Notes: generated from the letters alone by a model not told the origin. A stretch of DNA of 64,000 nt from Doryteuthis pealeii (GCA_023376005.1 CM042151.1:75920446-75984445), one strand, 5' to 3'. Counted from the stretch's first letter, positions 1-10,330 are shown. Made by a program: numbers and translations.

Positions 1-262
1 TAGTCAGTGTTTCTGCTCCATTGTCTCTCTTTTTGACTCGGGCTTTTTATAGCAAGCTCATTTTTAGACCATTTGTAAACATTTAAAAAAAAATTAAAAC
101 ATGCTTCTCCAAGATAATCACACATTCTTCTGAAATTTCACATGGTTTGCACTTCTCATCTACCAAAGATTTGATGACAGACCTCTGCTGAAGCTCCAAA
201 ACAAATATTTTTGCTAGATTAAAATCACTTTTGCTATAAACTAATTTCAAACAATTTAGGGA
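1..262 (-). pseudogene. mariner (SETMAR-like) transposase N-terminal fragment
   Basis: On the minus strand this stretch reads in broken frames as the N-terminal helix-turn-helix region of a mariner transposase (QRSVIKF-like start, then a DEKCKPCEIS-like segment). The same stretch recurs at 6330-6665 and 15525-15830, and comparing the three copies shows the pattern best. Frames are interrupted and no catalytic domain is present, so it cannot be active. AT-rich flank at about 655-760 also matches the flank of the 5806-6680 copy (6655-6720), so the element probably extended to about 760 with unrelated sequence in between. The family call is by eye. Confidence 0.6.
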
Positions 263-770
263 AATTAATGGGTCTCAAATGTACTGATAAGAAAGGAGTA
301 AAGACAGACAAAAGTTGATATTTAAAGAAGGTTTTATCATGTGTAAATTGCTAAAAACTTATTCTTTTTGCAGTCATAATTCATGTATATATATAGTAAG
401 TTACAAATGACATAAAACACCTGTTTGGGTAAAAGTTTCTTTGCAACGTCGTTATAGTTGTGGACTTGTCATTTGTTCTTTAGTACTGCTGCTATGTTGT
501 TTCTGCCAAAATTGGGGGTGTCTGTGTTGTTAGGCTAATTATTCTGTTTTGTTGGACTGCTTTTTCCATTCTTTCAAAATTTCTAGGGGCTCTGACCCCT
601 GCCAGTTTTTTACTTCTGGGGTTTACTTTCTTCTGGCTTCCGTGTTAGGAGGGATAACCCATATTTTTCATACAATTCAAAGTTTACATTTACGAAAAAA
701 TAATCTGAGAAAAAATTTTACTTTTAAAAAACAAATTCCCCTCATATATGCTGTTTATATGATTTAAAGG
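263..770. other. AT-rich sequence, no gene
   Basis: I see no coding sequence here. About 655-760 resembles the sequence flanking the mariner copy at 6655-6720; the rest is unassigned. Confidence 0.5.
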
Positions 771-1030
771 ATGGTTTTGTTCAGTTGGTTGAGCATCCTC
801 CTAGGAGCCGCAAGGTTCTAGGTTTGATACCAGCCCTTGCTAACTCAGAGCAGGAGTAGCACAGCTTGAATCTGTGTGGTAAAGTGGGGAGCTGATGGTT
901 GGTGTGGTGCTCCACTTCAAATGCAAAAGCAATCTCCCTAGCCTAAAACTAGTGAAAAGGAGATAGACTCCCCCACTATCTGGCTGACACCAACAATAGG
1001 CCACTCCCCTGACTTTACTTTTTATATATG
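771..1030 (+). mobile_element. tRNA-derived SINE
   Basis: The left end has tRNA-like pol III promoter boxes: an A-box-like TTCAGTTGGTTGAGCA and a B-box-like GGTTCTAGGTTTGATACC. A conserved body follows, with GTAGCACAG, GTAAAGTG, AGTGAAAAGGAGATAGACTC and TGGCTGA. The inverted copy at 15084-15312 aligns throughout, including the ACTTTACTTTT tail, so these are two members of one SINE family. The tail runs into an AT/GT microsatellite. Confidence 0.8.
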
Positions 1031-1039
1031 ATATTTACA

Positions 1040-1041
<2 letters not shown>

Positions 1042-1105
<64 letters not shown>

Positions 1106-1106
1106 A
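1042..1106. repeat. (AT)n(GT)n microsatellite
   Basis: About 20 AT units followed by about 11 GT units, directly after the SINE tail. Confidence 0.95.
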
Positions 1107-1158
1107 TATACACTACAGAAAACCATACACATAAGTGACAGGTTAGTAAAAGAAGTGG

Positions 1159-1390
1159 TGGTTATTTCCTATAACTCCAACATAAAAAGGGGAACCTCTG
1201 TAAATGAATTTTATCTGTTAATTGATCTACCCAATCTTTTCCCATTAAACTAACCCTAAACCCTAACCCTAAACCTTACTCTAACCCTAACCCTGTCTTC
1301 TTTTTTCCTAGTAGATCAATAAATAAATAAATAATTTATCAGTCAATCAGAGTGGTTCCTTTTTTATGTTGGAGTTATAGAAAATAACCA
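1159..1390. mobile_element. Palindromic MITE, family A, with telomere-like core (copy 1)
   Basis: The inverted arms begin TGGTTATTTCCTATAACTCC on the left and end with the reverse complement, at about 75 bp per arm with some mismatches. AAGTGG flanks both sides (1153-1158 and 1391-1396), a likely 6-bp target duplication. The loop at about 1240-1300 holds repeated CCCTAA/CCCTAAA units. A second copy lies at 30477-30665. Confidence 0.85.
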
Positions 1391-1406
1391 AAGTGGTTAT
1401 GATAAA

Positions 1407-1998
1407 TCTATTAATAATGGAGATTCAGTCTTGATTAGTCTGTAACCGAAACTATGTCACTGCTTACGGCATATTACCCAAAATTGTCAATACATAGAAT
1501 TTCAAAATTTGAGTATGCAAATTTAGATGGTCCTTATTGTTTTTTGAAACAAGTTTTAATAAATACATGCTCGGTATTATATATTTACATATAGTTTGTT
1601 TTATTTTAATAAATGTTTAAAGTTATCTAACATATAGCGTTTTACGAGAAAATTATTTACAAACAAAAAATAGTAATTTTTTCAGTATCAAGAGGTTAAC
1701 TAAAAAGTTTACAAATAAAAAAAATATCTATGATTTTGTTTAAAATGTATGTGTAAAATATTCAAAGTAATTATCTAATTGATAATTAATAGATGCATGC
1801 AACATTTTATTTGAGGGGAACAGGACTAAGTTTACATTTCAAATTGTTTTATTTTTTTTACTCCTATAATAAATTTGATAAGTTTACTTACTTATGATAC
1901 AAACCCTCTGACACTGAATTTTTAACTCCCACCCCCTTAGACAAAATCTTTCAAAAATTAATTTTTACACCACCCAAAAGCCTTTGTTTTTTGCAAGT
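1407..1998 (+). mobile_element. Non-autonomous Helitron, family 1
   Basis: The left end TCTATTAATAATGGAGATT and an internal TCTGTAACCGAAACTA match the left end of the Helitrons at 16395 and 17370 and the inverted copy at 19245-19719. The right end has a CACC-rich stretch followed by TTTTTTGCAAGTT, aligning with the TTTTTGCTAGT Helitron terminus elsewhere in the window; the CTAG has decayed to CAAG. No open reading frame for Rep/helicase is present. Confidence 0.65.
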
Positions 1999-2159
1999 TA
2001 AACTTATTTGAACCTTGTTGTGAGAAACATCTCAAACTTCTCTTGACAAACAAAATCAATGGTGTAATAAAGAGATGCCAAGGGAGATAATCAGTACATA
2101 TGTAAACTGAAAATAAAAACAAATTTGGTATCAAGTTTAGCTTACTTCTGTAGCGTTAG

Positions 2160-2600
2160 TTTGTATTTGCCTGGTGGAGTTGTCTGCCCCTTTTAGTTTT
2201 ATGATGCCCGCTAGGGCACCAGTATTTAAGCGCCGGTTTCAAACACTGTCGCTCTCTTTTTAGTTTCAGCAACTACGAGCCACATGGGGTAGATTCTATC
2301 TAAACCCTCTCGTGGGGCTCCGCCCCCCCTTACATTACTGTAAGTCCTCACAGCATGGACTATTCCTAGTCTCATGTCTGTGCCTTTTATTGTATATCTG
2401 TATCATTCATGAATGTGTCTTATCTTGATTTGTGTACCTCTTTTTATGTGTACTCTTTACTATGAACGTTGTACCAACTGTTATCCATGTGCTGTATGTA
2501 TTAAATGTTTGTCTATTAACCTTTGTCGGAGTCATTTGTATCCAAAGTATGTTGAACATTAAACTCTCCTTACACTTCTCACCAGACCAGTAAATGATTA
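2160..2600 (+). promoter_or_regulatory. LTR- or promoter-like block upstream of a Penelope RT
   Basis: This block is less AT-rich than its surroundings. It has a TATTTAAG box at about 2224, an initiator-like GTCGCTCTC about 25 bp later, and ATTAAA-type signals near 2500 and 2560. It lies just before the reverse transcriptase fragment at 2660 and could be the leader of that element or a solo LTR. No second copy is in the window to define its ends. Confidence 0.3.
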
Positions 2601-2659
2601 ATAATATCCCCAGTCAGATAGGAAAAAATAGGCCCCATTATGTATTTTCATAATCAGCT

Positions 2660-3045
2660 CTAAATACATACAATTCAAGTATGGTTTAGTACCTATTCCC
2701 AAAATAATTAAAATAATTGGATTATGCAGAAAATCATTGTTTCTTTATGTATAATAACTACTTCTACCAACAAAAATTTGGCCTTCTGATGGGTTCACCA
2801 TTGAATGGTGTATTAGCCTGCTTGTTCATAGAACTCCTAGAAAACAAACCTTTTAAATATATTTTACCTAACGATATACATTACTTTAGATACATTTATG
2901 ATATTCTAATCATTTGCCCTAAAAAATACAATATACACTATATTACTCAAAGATTAAACCAAATTGAACCCTCCATAAATTTGACGTATGAACTAGAAAA
3001 AAAACAAAAAACTCCTTACCATTCCTAATAAATAATAAATATATA
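2660..3045 (+). pseudogene. Penelope-like element reverse transcriptase fragment
   Basis: Positions 2717-3028 read as a partial reverse transcriptase. QKFGLLMGSPLNGVLACLF corresponds to the Penelope-family motif around MGSP, followed by E-LLENKPF. The active-site region RYIYDILII stands where R-Y-V-D-D is expected, so the first catalytic Asp is replaced. A further conserved LPFL motif is present near 3012 only in another frame, so a frameshift precedes it. About 100 residues remain of a protein normally several hundred long. The N-terminal RT domain and the GIY-YIG endonuclease are missing here; a separate GIY-YIG fragment lies at 61085. Dead copy. Confidence 0.75.
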
Positions 3046-3084
3046 GTGTACATAATGTACTTTAAGTAGCAGAATGGAAAAAAT

Positions 3085-3285
3085 GCCCTGTTGGGGGAGC
3101 TCAGATTATAATGATTGTATCCCTTACAAAAGGGTAAAACTTCCCCCACATAAAAGGGGTGTCCTGGGTATGACACTAAATGGCATCTGATAGTAAAACT
3201 CCAGTTTTAGAGATCTGGGGAGTGTGGAGTACTCCTTCATTATCATTATTCACTTGGAGTGATAGTACCTGTTAGGGCTCGATCC
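3085..3285 (-). repeat. Dispersed repeat R1, copy 1
   Basis: Reverse complement of the R1 core, whose other copies read GGGACCCTAACAGGTACTAC on the plus strand. This copy keeps the start-site core and part of the 3' GGGGGAG segment. Confidence 0.7.
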
Positions 3286-3354
3286 ATTTGAAAATTATTC
3301 ATATTTGATAGGAAGGCTTAACTGTAAATTATTTGTATTAAGAATAGTATTATT

Positions 3355-3800
3355 TGGATTATTCGGTCTATTATCCTCATCTTCATTGTTATCTGTAATG
3401 TCCAATTGGACACATAGCATAGTGGATAAAGGAGTTAGGTTAAGACAGTTCTAAGTGGCAGTTATCTCTAGATTGCAGGTTCAATCCTGGTCAGGGGCAG
3501 CAGTAACATAGAATAATAATTAACACAGCTTAACACTTGTACCCCAGATGTTTAGTGGAATGAGAACAGTTCCCATGGACTGAATAAAGTTCTATGATTG
3601 CTCTCGATTACGAAAAGAAGCTTCCCGATTATGACAAGAAGGTTCATGAGTCCAAGAAAGTTCCTGAGTCCAACAAAGAAGACAGGAGGGTACATCGGCC
3701 AAAACATTGTACAGATAACAATGAAGATGAGGACAATAGTCTGAATAATCCAAATAATACTAATTATCAAAACTCATCTAAAAAATTAAGAATAGTTATT
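3355..3800 (+). mobile_element. Penelope-associated/SINE-like element P, copy 1
   Basis: A tRNA-like head includes TAGCATAGTGGA (A box) and GCAGGTTCAATCCTGGTC (perfect B-box core). A conserved body with ATGGACTGAATAAAG follows, then four 21-bp units with the pattern GAAGNTTCCNGANTNNNANAA that stay in frame (peptide 7-mers like K-L-P-D-Y-D-K), then GAAGATGAGGACAA. The left end (3358-3400) is an inverted copy of the right end (3711-3760). The best paralogue is 61672-62040, immediately after a Penelope GIY-YIG fragment, hence the name. A 69-residue ORF (3594-3803) spans the repeats; I see no evidence that it is a real protein. Confidence 0.7.
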
Positions 3801-4380
3801 TGAAGCTATAATTATTCATTAAGGATTATTATTAGTTACTTGCTTCCATATAACTATGTGCAAATAAATAACTATTATCAAATAGAAATAATTACTTGAA
3901 ACCATATAATTATTAGTATTAGAAATACTTGAAACCATACAACTGAGCAAATTAATTGTATCAAATGCTGGATATCATATAATTGTGTCCAAAAAATTCT
4001 TAAGAAACAACTATGCAAATAATGTAAACATGAATGTAGAATGAATGCAATTCCCTAACTTTTACACATAGAATAAGCCTAGACAGGTTGACATCTGTGG
4101 GGATTAAAATAAAATTGAAATAAAAAAAAAAAGTAACAAACTCCCATGAGCCTTCACCAGAAGAACCCTGAGCATGCACAGGAAAAAGGACTCATTTCCG
4201 ACCCCCAAGAGAATATCTCGGCCATTCAAGTTTAGGCCTTAACTGTGTCTAGTCACTATTACTGGTCAGGGAGATATTTCTTTGCCATGTAGTGGTCCTC
4301 TACAGGAGTATCTCTCCCATCCTGGCTTCTATAACCAGGACCTGTTTATCTACGACAGTTCGTAAGACACTCTAAGACTG
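3800..4380. other. AT-rich spacer, no gene recognised
   Basis: AT-rich and degenerate to 4130. The segment 4140-4380 is more GC-balanced and may belong to the Ty3/gypsy remnant that follows, but I could not read a convincing frame. Confidence 0.4.
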
Positions 4381-4403
4381 ATCCCTTGCTACAAGAAGTT
4401 AAG

Positions 4404-4721
4404 CTGTTGGATGTAAATCCAACCTATGCACATATTAGATAAAATGATGGCCGCGAATCATCTGTTTCCCTGCATGACATAGCTCCCTGTCCATTGCAGA
4501 CTTTTGCGAGCGAGAAGAGTGGGGCAGATATTACACTAAGGAAGATTACTACTCCAGTAATCAATGAACAGTCCCCATCTCAGTCAGTGATTGATGGACA
4601 ATCCCAATCCCAGCCGGCAGAGCTTGAGATACATGCTTCGCCACTAGCCAAATCTGACTCCACTAACTGTTTCCGCAGATCTTCTAGAAAGGTAAAACCT
4701 CCCCAGCTTCTGGACTTATAG
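4404..4721 (+). pseudogene. Ty3/gypsy Pol C-terminus (integrase tail) remnant
   Basis: In one frame the sequence reads NPTYAHIR, a stop, NDGRESSVSLHDIAPCP, then a hydrophilic Ser/Gln-rich stretch ending RRSSRKVKPPQLLDL and a stop at 4719-4721. NP-Y-A-x-x-R...DGRE-x-x-VS-x-x-D-(I/L)-AP is the C-terminal SH3-like integrase segment of Ty3/gypsy elements, and the RRSSR...KPP...LDL ending is also typical of them. The in-frame TAA inside the motif and loss of the rest of Pol make it a dead copy. It is followed 11 bp later by a polypurine tract and an LTR, exactly the expected order. Confidence 0.75.
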
Positions 4722-4732
4722 GATATAAAACA

Positions 4733-4743
4733 GGAGGGGAGAA
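4733..4743 (+). other. Polypurine tract of the gypsy remnant
   Basis: GGAGGGGAGAA lies directly before the TGTGATAATAAAAG start of the LTR. This is the usual plus-strand priming site at the 3' end of an LTR element. Confidence 0.75.
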
Positions 4744-4965
4744 TGTGATAATAAAAGACGTGATTACCTCCCTTTGCAGTGATTGGGTTATCTTCCCTTA
4801 ATCGGGACTATATAAATTCAACAGATAGCAGCCATTGTAGTTGCGTCTTTGCTGAGCTGTATTCAGTTGATTAAAGTTAAGTTGTTATGTTACATTGTCT
4901 TTGTCTCATTCCAGTGGCTATGACTAGTGAATAAAGCCTAAATCATAAAACCACCTTTTGTCTTT
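4744..4965 (+). mobile_element. 3' LTR of the Ty3/gypsy remnant
   Basis: Starts TGTGATAATAAAAGACGTGA after the polypurine tract. It has a TATATAAA box at 4808-4815 and an AATAAAG polyadenylation signal at 4930-4936. The right end is not certain because no second LTR is present to compare. Confidence 0.7.
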
Positions 4966-5281
4966 GTCTCTTCCTTTTTTATTCCTTGAATTCCTTCATT
5001 TTCAGCGTGACCACCAAATAAGATGGGGTAAAAAGAAAAACCCTAAGAACACACACCAGAAATAACAACAAACTACCTTTTTAACCTAAAACACAAAACC
5101 TCTTGTAATCCCATACATCAAAATCGATTTTAAAAAAATAAAAAAAAATAAGAAAATGATAGAAAGAAGGAAAATGGTCAAAATATAACATAAGCTGGTT
5201 TTCTTTATTGGCATTTGTTTATCTATATTCTGTTTGTTTTGATATTTTATGAACCTTTAAAACATGAGGTTGTAACATAAT

Positions 5282-5330
<49 letters not shown>

Positions 5331-5332
5331 AT
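5282..5332. repeat. (GA)n microsatellite
   Basis: About 25 GA units with one AA interruption. Confidence 0.95.
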
Positions 5333-5334
5333 GG

Positions 5335-5765
5335 AAAGAGCCAGTAGGTTAGCATGGAAAAATTTTAAGGATGAATCAGCATAATGGCATATGGCATTTT
5401 TTCTACTGGTTGAGAGGGGTCACGTGGCGAAGTGGGAGAGAGGAAGAGCGAAAGGTGAGAATGTTAGGGGAGTTTGGAATGATGCGTTGACAGAATGAGA
5501 CGTGGCTCTCACTTAGCAGTTATGACTTGGGGGAACAATAAAAATCTCATGAGAAAAAGAAGTGGCCTTGTGTTATTACTAAAAACTATTAACGGCACAA
5601 GGCAAGATGTACCCCAGCATCCCAAGTTGTTTTCCAGACCCCAAACATCAAGGAATGCTACCATTATGGGTATATATTATGGGGATAGCATTAGCCCTCA
5701 ACCAGATTCGAGCCTCTCAACTTAGTACCGGTCAAGTATACAATGATTATTTTTACTATCAACAT
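5335..5765 (-). mobile_element. Dispersed repeat R2 (tRNA-headed SINE candidate), copy 1
   Basis: Closely matches 18830-19230: shared landmarks are TTAGCATGGAAAA, GGGGGAACAATAAAAATCTC, GTGTTATTACTAAAAACT and ATGTACCCCAGCA. The right end, read on the minus strand, has GAGGCTCGAATCTGG, a degenerate form of the tRNA T-arm seen intact in copy 2. It is therefore best read as a minus-strand, tRNA-headed retroposon. Short ORFs here (5495-5822) are not supported. Confidence 0.6.
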
Positions 5766-5805
5766 ATCATCACTCCATTTCAACATGAGAGCCAAAATGC
5801 TACAG

Positions 5806-6680
5806 GGTCATTCAATGAATAAGGTGAATATTACCTGAGGTTCTGGCAATAGGAAGCATTGTTTATAGTGTAGTAAGTTGTGTGTTATATATATTTTATA
5901 TATATGTTGTACACATCTTACTAACTTCAAACATGATTCAACACAATGGAAAAATAACAAAGTCGTATTAAAATAAACAACTTGTATTAAATAAAGTTAC
6001 AGAAATGTAGAACAGCATACCGGGCAAAGTCCTTTTTTATATGTTCTAGTTTTAACAGTTCATATTTTATCTTCGTTCATTTTCCGATAATGGAGCTGAC
6101 TTTTTTGTGTGACGACTACTTGCTTGTCATCCTCAAAAACTTCTCAATTCCTGCTTCTCCTTTTTTGGCGCTCGATTTTTGAATTCAGCATCGGTTGGTT
6201 CCGTTATTGCATTTTTGGAATTCTTACTCCCCCCCTTTTTTTTAAACAATCGGCAATCGCCATTTTATTAATCATTACAATAGTTTCAGTTTTGTTTTCC
6301 AGGAAATCAATTGTGATAGGTACTTTCATATCTCCCAAAACTGGAACCTGTTTCTTTACTGGAGAGTCAGTGTGTTTCCATGGCCTTTTTTTTTTTTTCT
6401 TGTGCTCATAGTAATGAACTCATGTTTAACCCATTTTTTAACATTTTTCTGACTAAAACATGCTTCTCCATTCACATAACACATTCTTCTGTAAATTTCC
6501 CATGGTTTGCATTTCTCAGCCACCCAAAATTTGATGACAGACCTCTGTTCAAGCCAGGAGCACTCTGATTTGCTGCCATTTTGAATAGCCCCAAAACAAG
6601 TATTTTTGTGAGATTAGAATAATTTTTGACATAAACCAATTCCAAACAATGTAGTATTTACATTTATGAAAATAAATCTG
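5806..6680 (-). pseudogene. mariner (SETMAR-like) transposase remnant, interrupted
   Basis: Two blocks match the mariner at 15437-15830: 5806-5880 (GGGTCATTCAATGAATAAGGT, the end coding for a YCQ-L-R-like segment) and 6295-6665 (N-terminal helix-turn-helix region). Between them, 5881-6290 is unrelated, with a TATATA stretch, and is probably an insertion or a diverged part. Read on the minus strand, frames are broken in both blocks. The DDD catalytic motifs are not visible. Plus-strand ORFs at 6109-6568 are shadows. Confidence 0.6.
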
Positions 6681-8178
6681 GAAAAAATTAATTTTTCTTT
6701 AAAAAATAAATCCCTTTGTATGTTGAATGACACTTGTATTAATATTTTTTACTAAAAGGACCCCTCCTTAATTCTCATTAATAATATTTTCAGTTTGTAT
6801 TAGCATCATATATTGCTGAAAAAAATTAATTTGTTATTAAAAGATAATAAAAATACGAAACATATTCAAATTATTTTTTATGTCAGTTTTGTGTGTGTTG
6901 TGTGTGTGTGTGTGTGTCTTATTCATTTATTGTCAACACTTTCAATAATGAATAAATTTGTTCTCTATTTTTATGCGTCTGTGTGTTATTATTGGAACCT
7001 CTCAAAAAGAGATTTCAGAAAATTTCCACATTTCAAAAATAAATAAATAAATAAAGCAAAAAAAAAAAAGAAAAGAAATTAAGTTATATTCTAAGAGTAA
7101 AATATTGATTATCTCCCTTGTCCTTAAATTATTATTCTGCCGACATTTTCAGGCCTTCTGAAAAATTATACGAGTTTTTGTAATTTAAAATATGACAATT
7201 CCATTGATGTTTTTATTTCACTCAGCCTTATCCAGTTTTTGTAATTGTCAGACTACAATCACCAAAACTTAAAAAGAGGAAAGATGGAACTAAATGATTT
7301 ATCATTTCTTTGATAGTGTTGTTGTTGTTGTTGTTTTTTTAAACCTTCGTGATGGTAAGTTTAAGTTAAAATTCATTGTTGAACGAAAAGTTTTTACTTA
7401 TTTTATTTAAAATTGGAAAAGAAAATTTTATTTATTGTTTAATTGTTTACCTGTTATAAAAGCTCCAATATTTTTCATGTGCTTTTTACAGTCTACATTG
7501 TCATTTTTCCCCTTATTTAATTGCAAAACAATTCAAAATATCGTAGTGATCGTCAGTACTTAAAAAGTTAATACAAACAAACAAAACAAAACAAAACAAA
7601 ACAATTATATTTCTAAAATAAAAAACAAAATTTTTAGCACGTGAATTTTAGTATTTTTTTTTTTTTTTTTTTAGATTTCAGATAGATCTGTAATTAAAAA
7701 AAAATCAATGTTTAAATTAAAACAAAAATATCATTAATGTTTGACAAACATTGTTTGTAAACAATTTTTTTTCAAAGGTAATTAATTAAAATTCTGATTT
7801 AATTTCGTTCTGACAGCTAAATTTATCTTTTAATCTTACGACTATCAAGTTTTGGGCTGTTTTCATGGATTTGGTTACTATTTTTATGAAACCGAAAAAA
7901 AAAAAAATAAATAAAAAAAATTTTTTTTAAATAGATAAAAATAGATAAATAAAATAAATTCCTATTTCGGGTACCTCGCGTTTTTTCCTACTACATCGGT
8001 TGATTGTTTTATTTTAACGGCATGTCCACAGGCCTGTGATTATTTTATTCTTAGAGGTTTAGGAACGACATACGATGTACATTTTATATTTACATTTTTT
8101 TGTGCCGTTTGTTGATTCTTTTAGTTATGATATCAAGTATTCCTATTTAATACGAATAATTTTCAAAACATCTATTTA
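6681..8178. other. AT-rich intergenic sequence
   Basis: Contains a GT microsatellite (6891-6918), a GTT run (7320-7336), an AAAAC run (7580-7602) and long A or T homopolymers. I see no gene or recognisable element. The 77-residue ORF at 6813 is low-complexity. Confidence 0.6.
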
Positions 8179-8179
8179 A

Positions 8180-8375
8180 ACTATAGATGGGACCCTAACA
8201 GGTACTACCACTCAGGGTCAAAGTGGATCTGGGACTAATGGCGATTAATGGGTACTCCACACTCTCCAGAGCTCCAGGATTAGAGCCTTACCACCAGATG
8301 CAATATAGTGACATACTCCTTTTTTGGAGGTGGTGGGGGTGATCCCCTGTCCTTATATTTATATAAAATATACAG
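8180..8375 (+). repeat. Dispersed repeat R1, copy 2
   Basis: Carries the R1 core ATAGATGGGACCCTAACAGG followed by TACTACCACTC...GTCAAAGTGGATC, GGTACTCCACACTC and the CACCAGATG segment, as in the other copies. Confidence 0.75.
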
Positions 8376-8394
8376 GGGATACAAGCCAGCTGGC

Positions 8395-9330
8395 ACTGCC
8401 AATTTGTTAGCTCATTTTCATTTTATAAAAGAATTAAAATTAAATCGATTATTTAAGATTAAATTTCTGTTTAAGTCGAAAAGCAGTAACATAATGAGCA
8501 TCAGTAAAAAAAAAAAAAAAAAATAATAATAATAATATTATATATGTAATTTATTTTTAATACATTTTAAACAATTAAATTTTGCGAAAATTCGTGAAGA
8601 TTTATGATTCACTCTAAACAAACGCTTTTATAACAATTTTTTAAAAGTTTCTCCTTAGAAATCAATAAAAAAAAACATCAAATAGACTATGAACAGAAAA
8701 ATGATTAAATTGTTGGTATTTATTTAAATATAATATAATTTTTTTAATTCCAAACACACAGTGCGTAAAACTTATTTACCTTGGGAAAACTTATCTTAAG
8801 AAGGGAAACTTTTTTTTAAACAAGTTTAACATGATATGCTCTCATCTATGGTAGGTCCTAATTGCAATTCACTGACCCAGACTAATAGACAAAAAATTCT
8901 CTAAAATCAGACAATTATCTACTTTTTATCAAATTTTCAGTGTTGACTTATTTATCAACAATTTTTTTTCTTTTAAATTACTGAATTTTTTCAATCAAAC
9001 TGATTCAATGGAAATAAATCGAAATTCTTTAGAATAAATATTACCATTTGTGCCAACCATGGATGCTTTTAAGGAAACAATTTATATACCTAATTAATAG
9101 ATAAAATTTATTTAAAATATGAAACGCCTGATTTTAAGTTTCAAATTTCATATTTTTAGATTCTAAAAACATGTATTTATTTAATAACTAGTCTATTTTA
9201 TTTTCTAATATTTTTTTGGAGAAAAATCGGTTGAAAAATTAGGCAATTATTTAATTTTCCGATTTTCAGTACTTATTTTCTACAAGAGTAACTCCCTTAA
9301 TTTTGTTTTTCTATTCACACCTTTGGACTT
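8395..9330 (+). repeat. Foldback family X, diverged copy
   Basis: Aligns in order with 39955-40650: ATTATTTAAG, a CATAATGANCATCA motif, AAATATGAAACGCCTGATTT, TTAGATTCTAAAAA, GAAAAATCGGTTGAAAA and CCGATTTTCAGTACTTATTTTC. It is more diverged than the 39955 and 43172 copies are from each other, and the internal inverted repeat is incomplete. Confidence 0.6.
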
Positions 9331-9840
9331 GTAACAATGACTTATCTTTTAACTTTTGTCTAACATAATGATACAGTCTTAACTTTATTTCTATCACTTC
9401 TTCCTTTTTCTCATTTGTTGTTTTGAAAACAGTTTATTACATTTTTTTGTTTGTTTCCAAAGCTGAAATTTGCCCTGAAAAATTGTTGATTTCAGACAGT
9501 AGTAAGAAAAGTAGAAGAAAAATGTATTTTTATATTTGTGTAATCTTGGCATCCTTCATTTTTGAGAACAACTGTTCACAGTGGGATGTTGCTGAATGTG
9601 AGTGATAAGGTTGGCGAATCATTTAGATAGCAGCATGTAGTTCTTATAGAAATCAAACAAAAATCTTGGATTTCAAATCTTCTAAACACTAAAGATCAAT
9701 GAGTTCCATCTGTAATTTTAATGATAGTTCTTCACAGTCAACATCAAAAAGTGAAGAGAAATTTTGAAAGTTATGTGTAGGGCTGCATTAACAATGCCCT
9801 GATGATGGTAATTAATTTGCACTTTTATAAGAAATAATAT
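9331..9840. other. AT-rich spacer, no gene recognised
   Basis: A 60-residue ORF at 9423-9605 has no recognisable motif. I see nothing else. Confidence 0.5.
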
Positions 9841-9844
9841 TACC

Positions 9845-10330
9845 TTACACAGTTACCTCCCTTTGACCGTTGCCAAACACAGAGACCATGAGTCCTTTAG
9901 CCATCACCTGATAAGAAACCTCGTGCGATTGGCTAAGGGTCTTGTCAGCAACCAATCAGAGCGCACGTTACTAGGCTTAGTTTGGCCACCACTTTCCACT
10001 GCAATAGCCGTTGAAGAATGACGTGCTTTTTTAAGCCAGCCTACCAAAGGAGCCGATGACATCATACAAGTCAAACTTCTAACTATCAAGAGACACTTCT
10101 TACCAGAGACAGATAAGTTTCACAAGAGCATTATTTTGCAAACCCTTCAACCTTGCACCCTACACTATTCAATTGTACAATTATAACACATTTGTAAACC
10201 TCACACACATTTTGTATCTCATAAGTTACATATTGTATATTGTATATGCAAGTTGTTTGATAAACACATCGTTTTTTATAAAGCCTTGAGTTGTGTTCAT
10301 TACCTGTTGACTTTATCTTGTCTTCATAAT
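9845..10330 (+). mobile_element. LTR-like block (candidate solo LTR)
   Basis: A GC-richer island in AT-rich DNA. It has two inverted CCAAT-type motifs (GATTGGCTAAGGG at about 9927 and AACCAATCAGAGCG at about 9950), a TTTTTTAAGCC box near 10028 and an ATAAAGCCTTGAG polyadenylation-like segment near 10278. This resembles the promoter and R/U5 layout of an LTR, and the opening ACCTCCCTTTG resembles the gypsy LTR at 4768. No paired copy is in the window. Confidence 0.35.

Noticed and set aside
549..767. 72-residue ORF
   Set aside because: Overlaps mariner-flank sequence repeated at 6655-6720 and has no known motif.
1250..1300. Chromosome end or interstitial telomere fusion from CCCTAA repeats
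   Set aside because: The run is short and degenerate and sits in the loop of a palindromic element with flanking target duplication. Similar cores occur at several places in the window.
8308..8526. ORF ending in poly-Lys
   Set aside because: Spans an R1 copy, a family X end and a poly-A tract; not a plausible gene.
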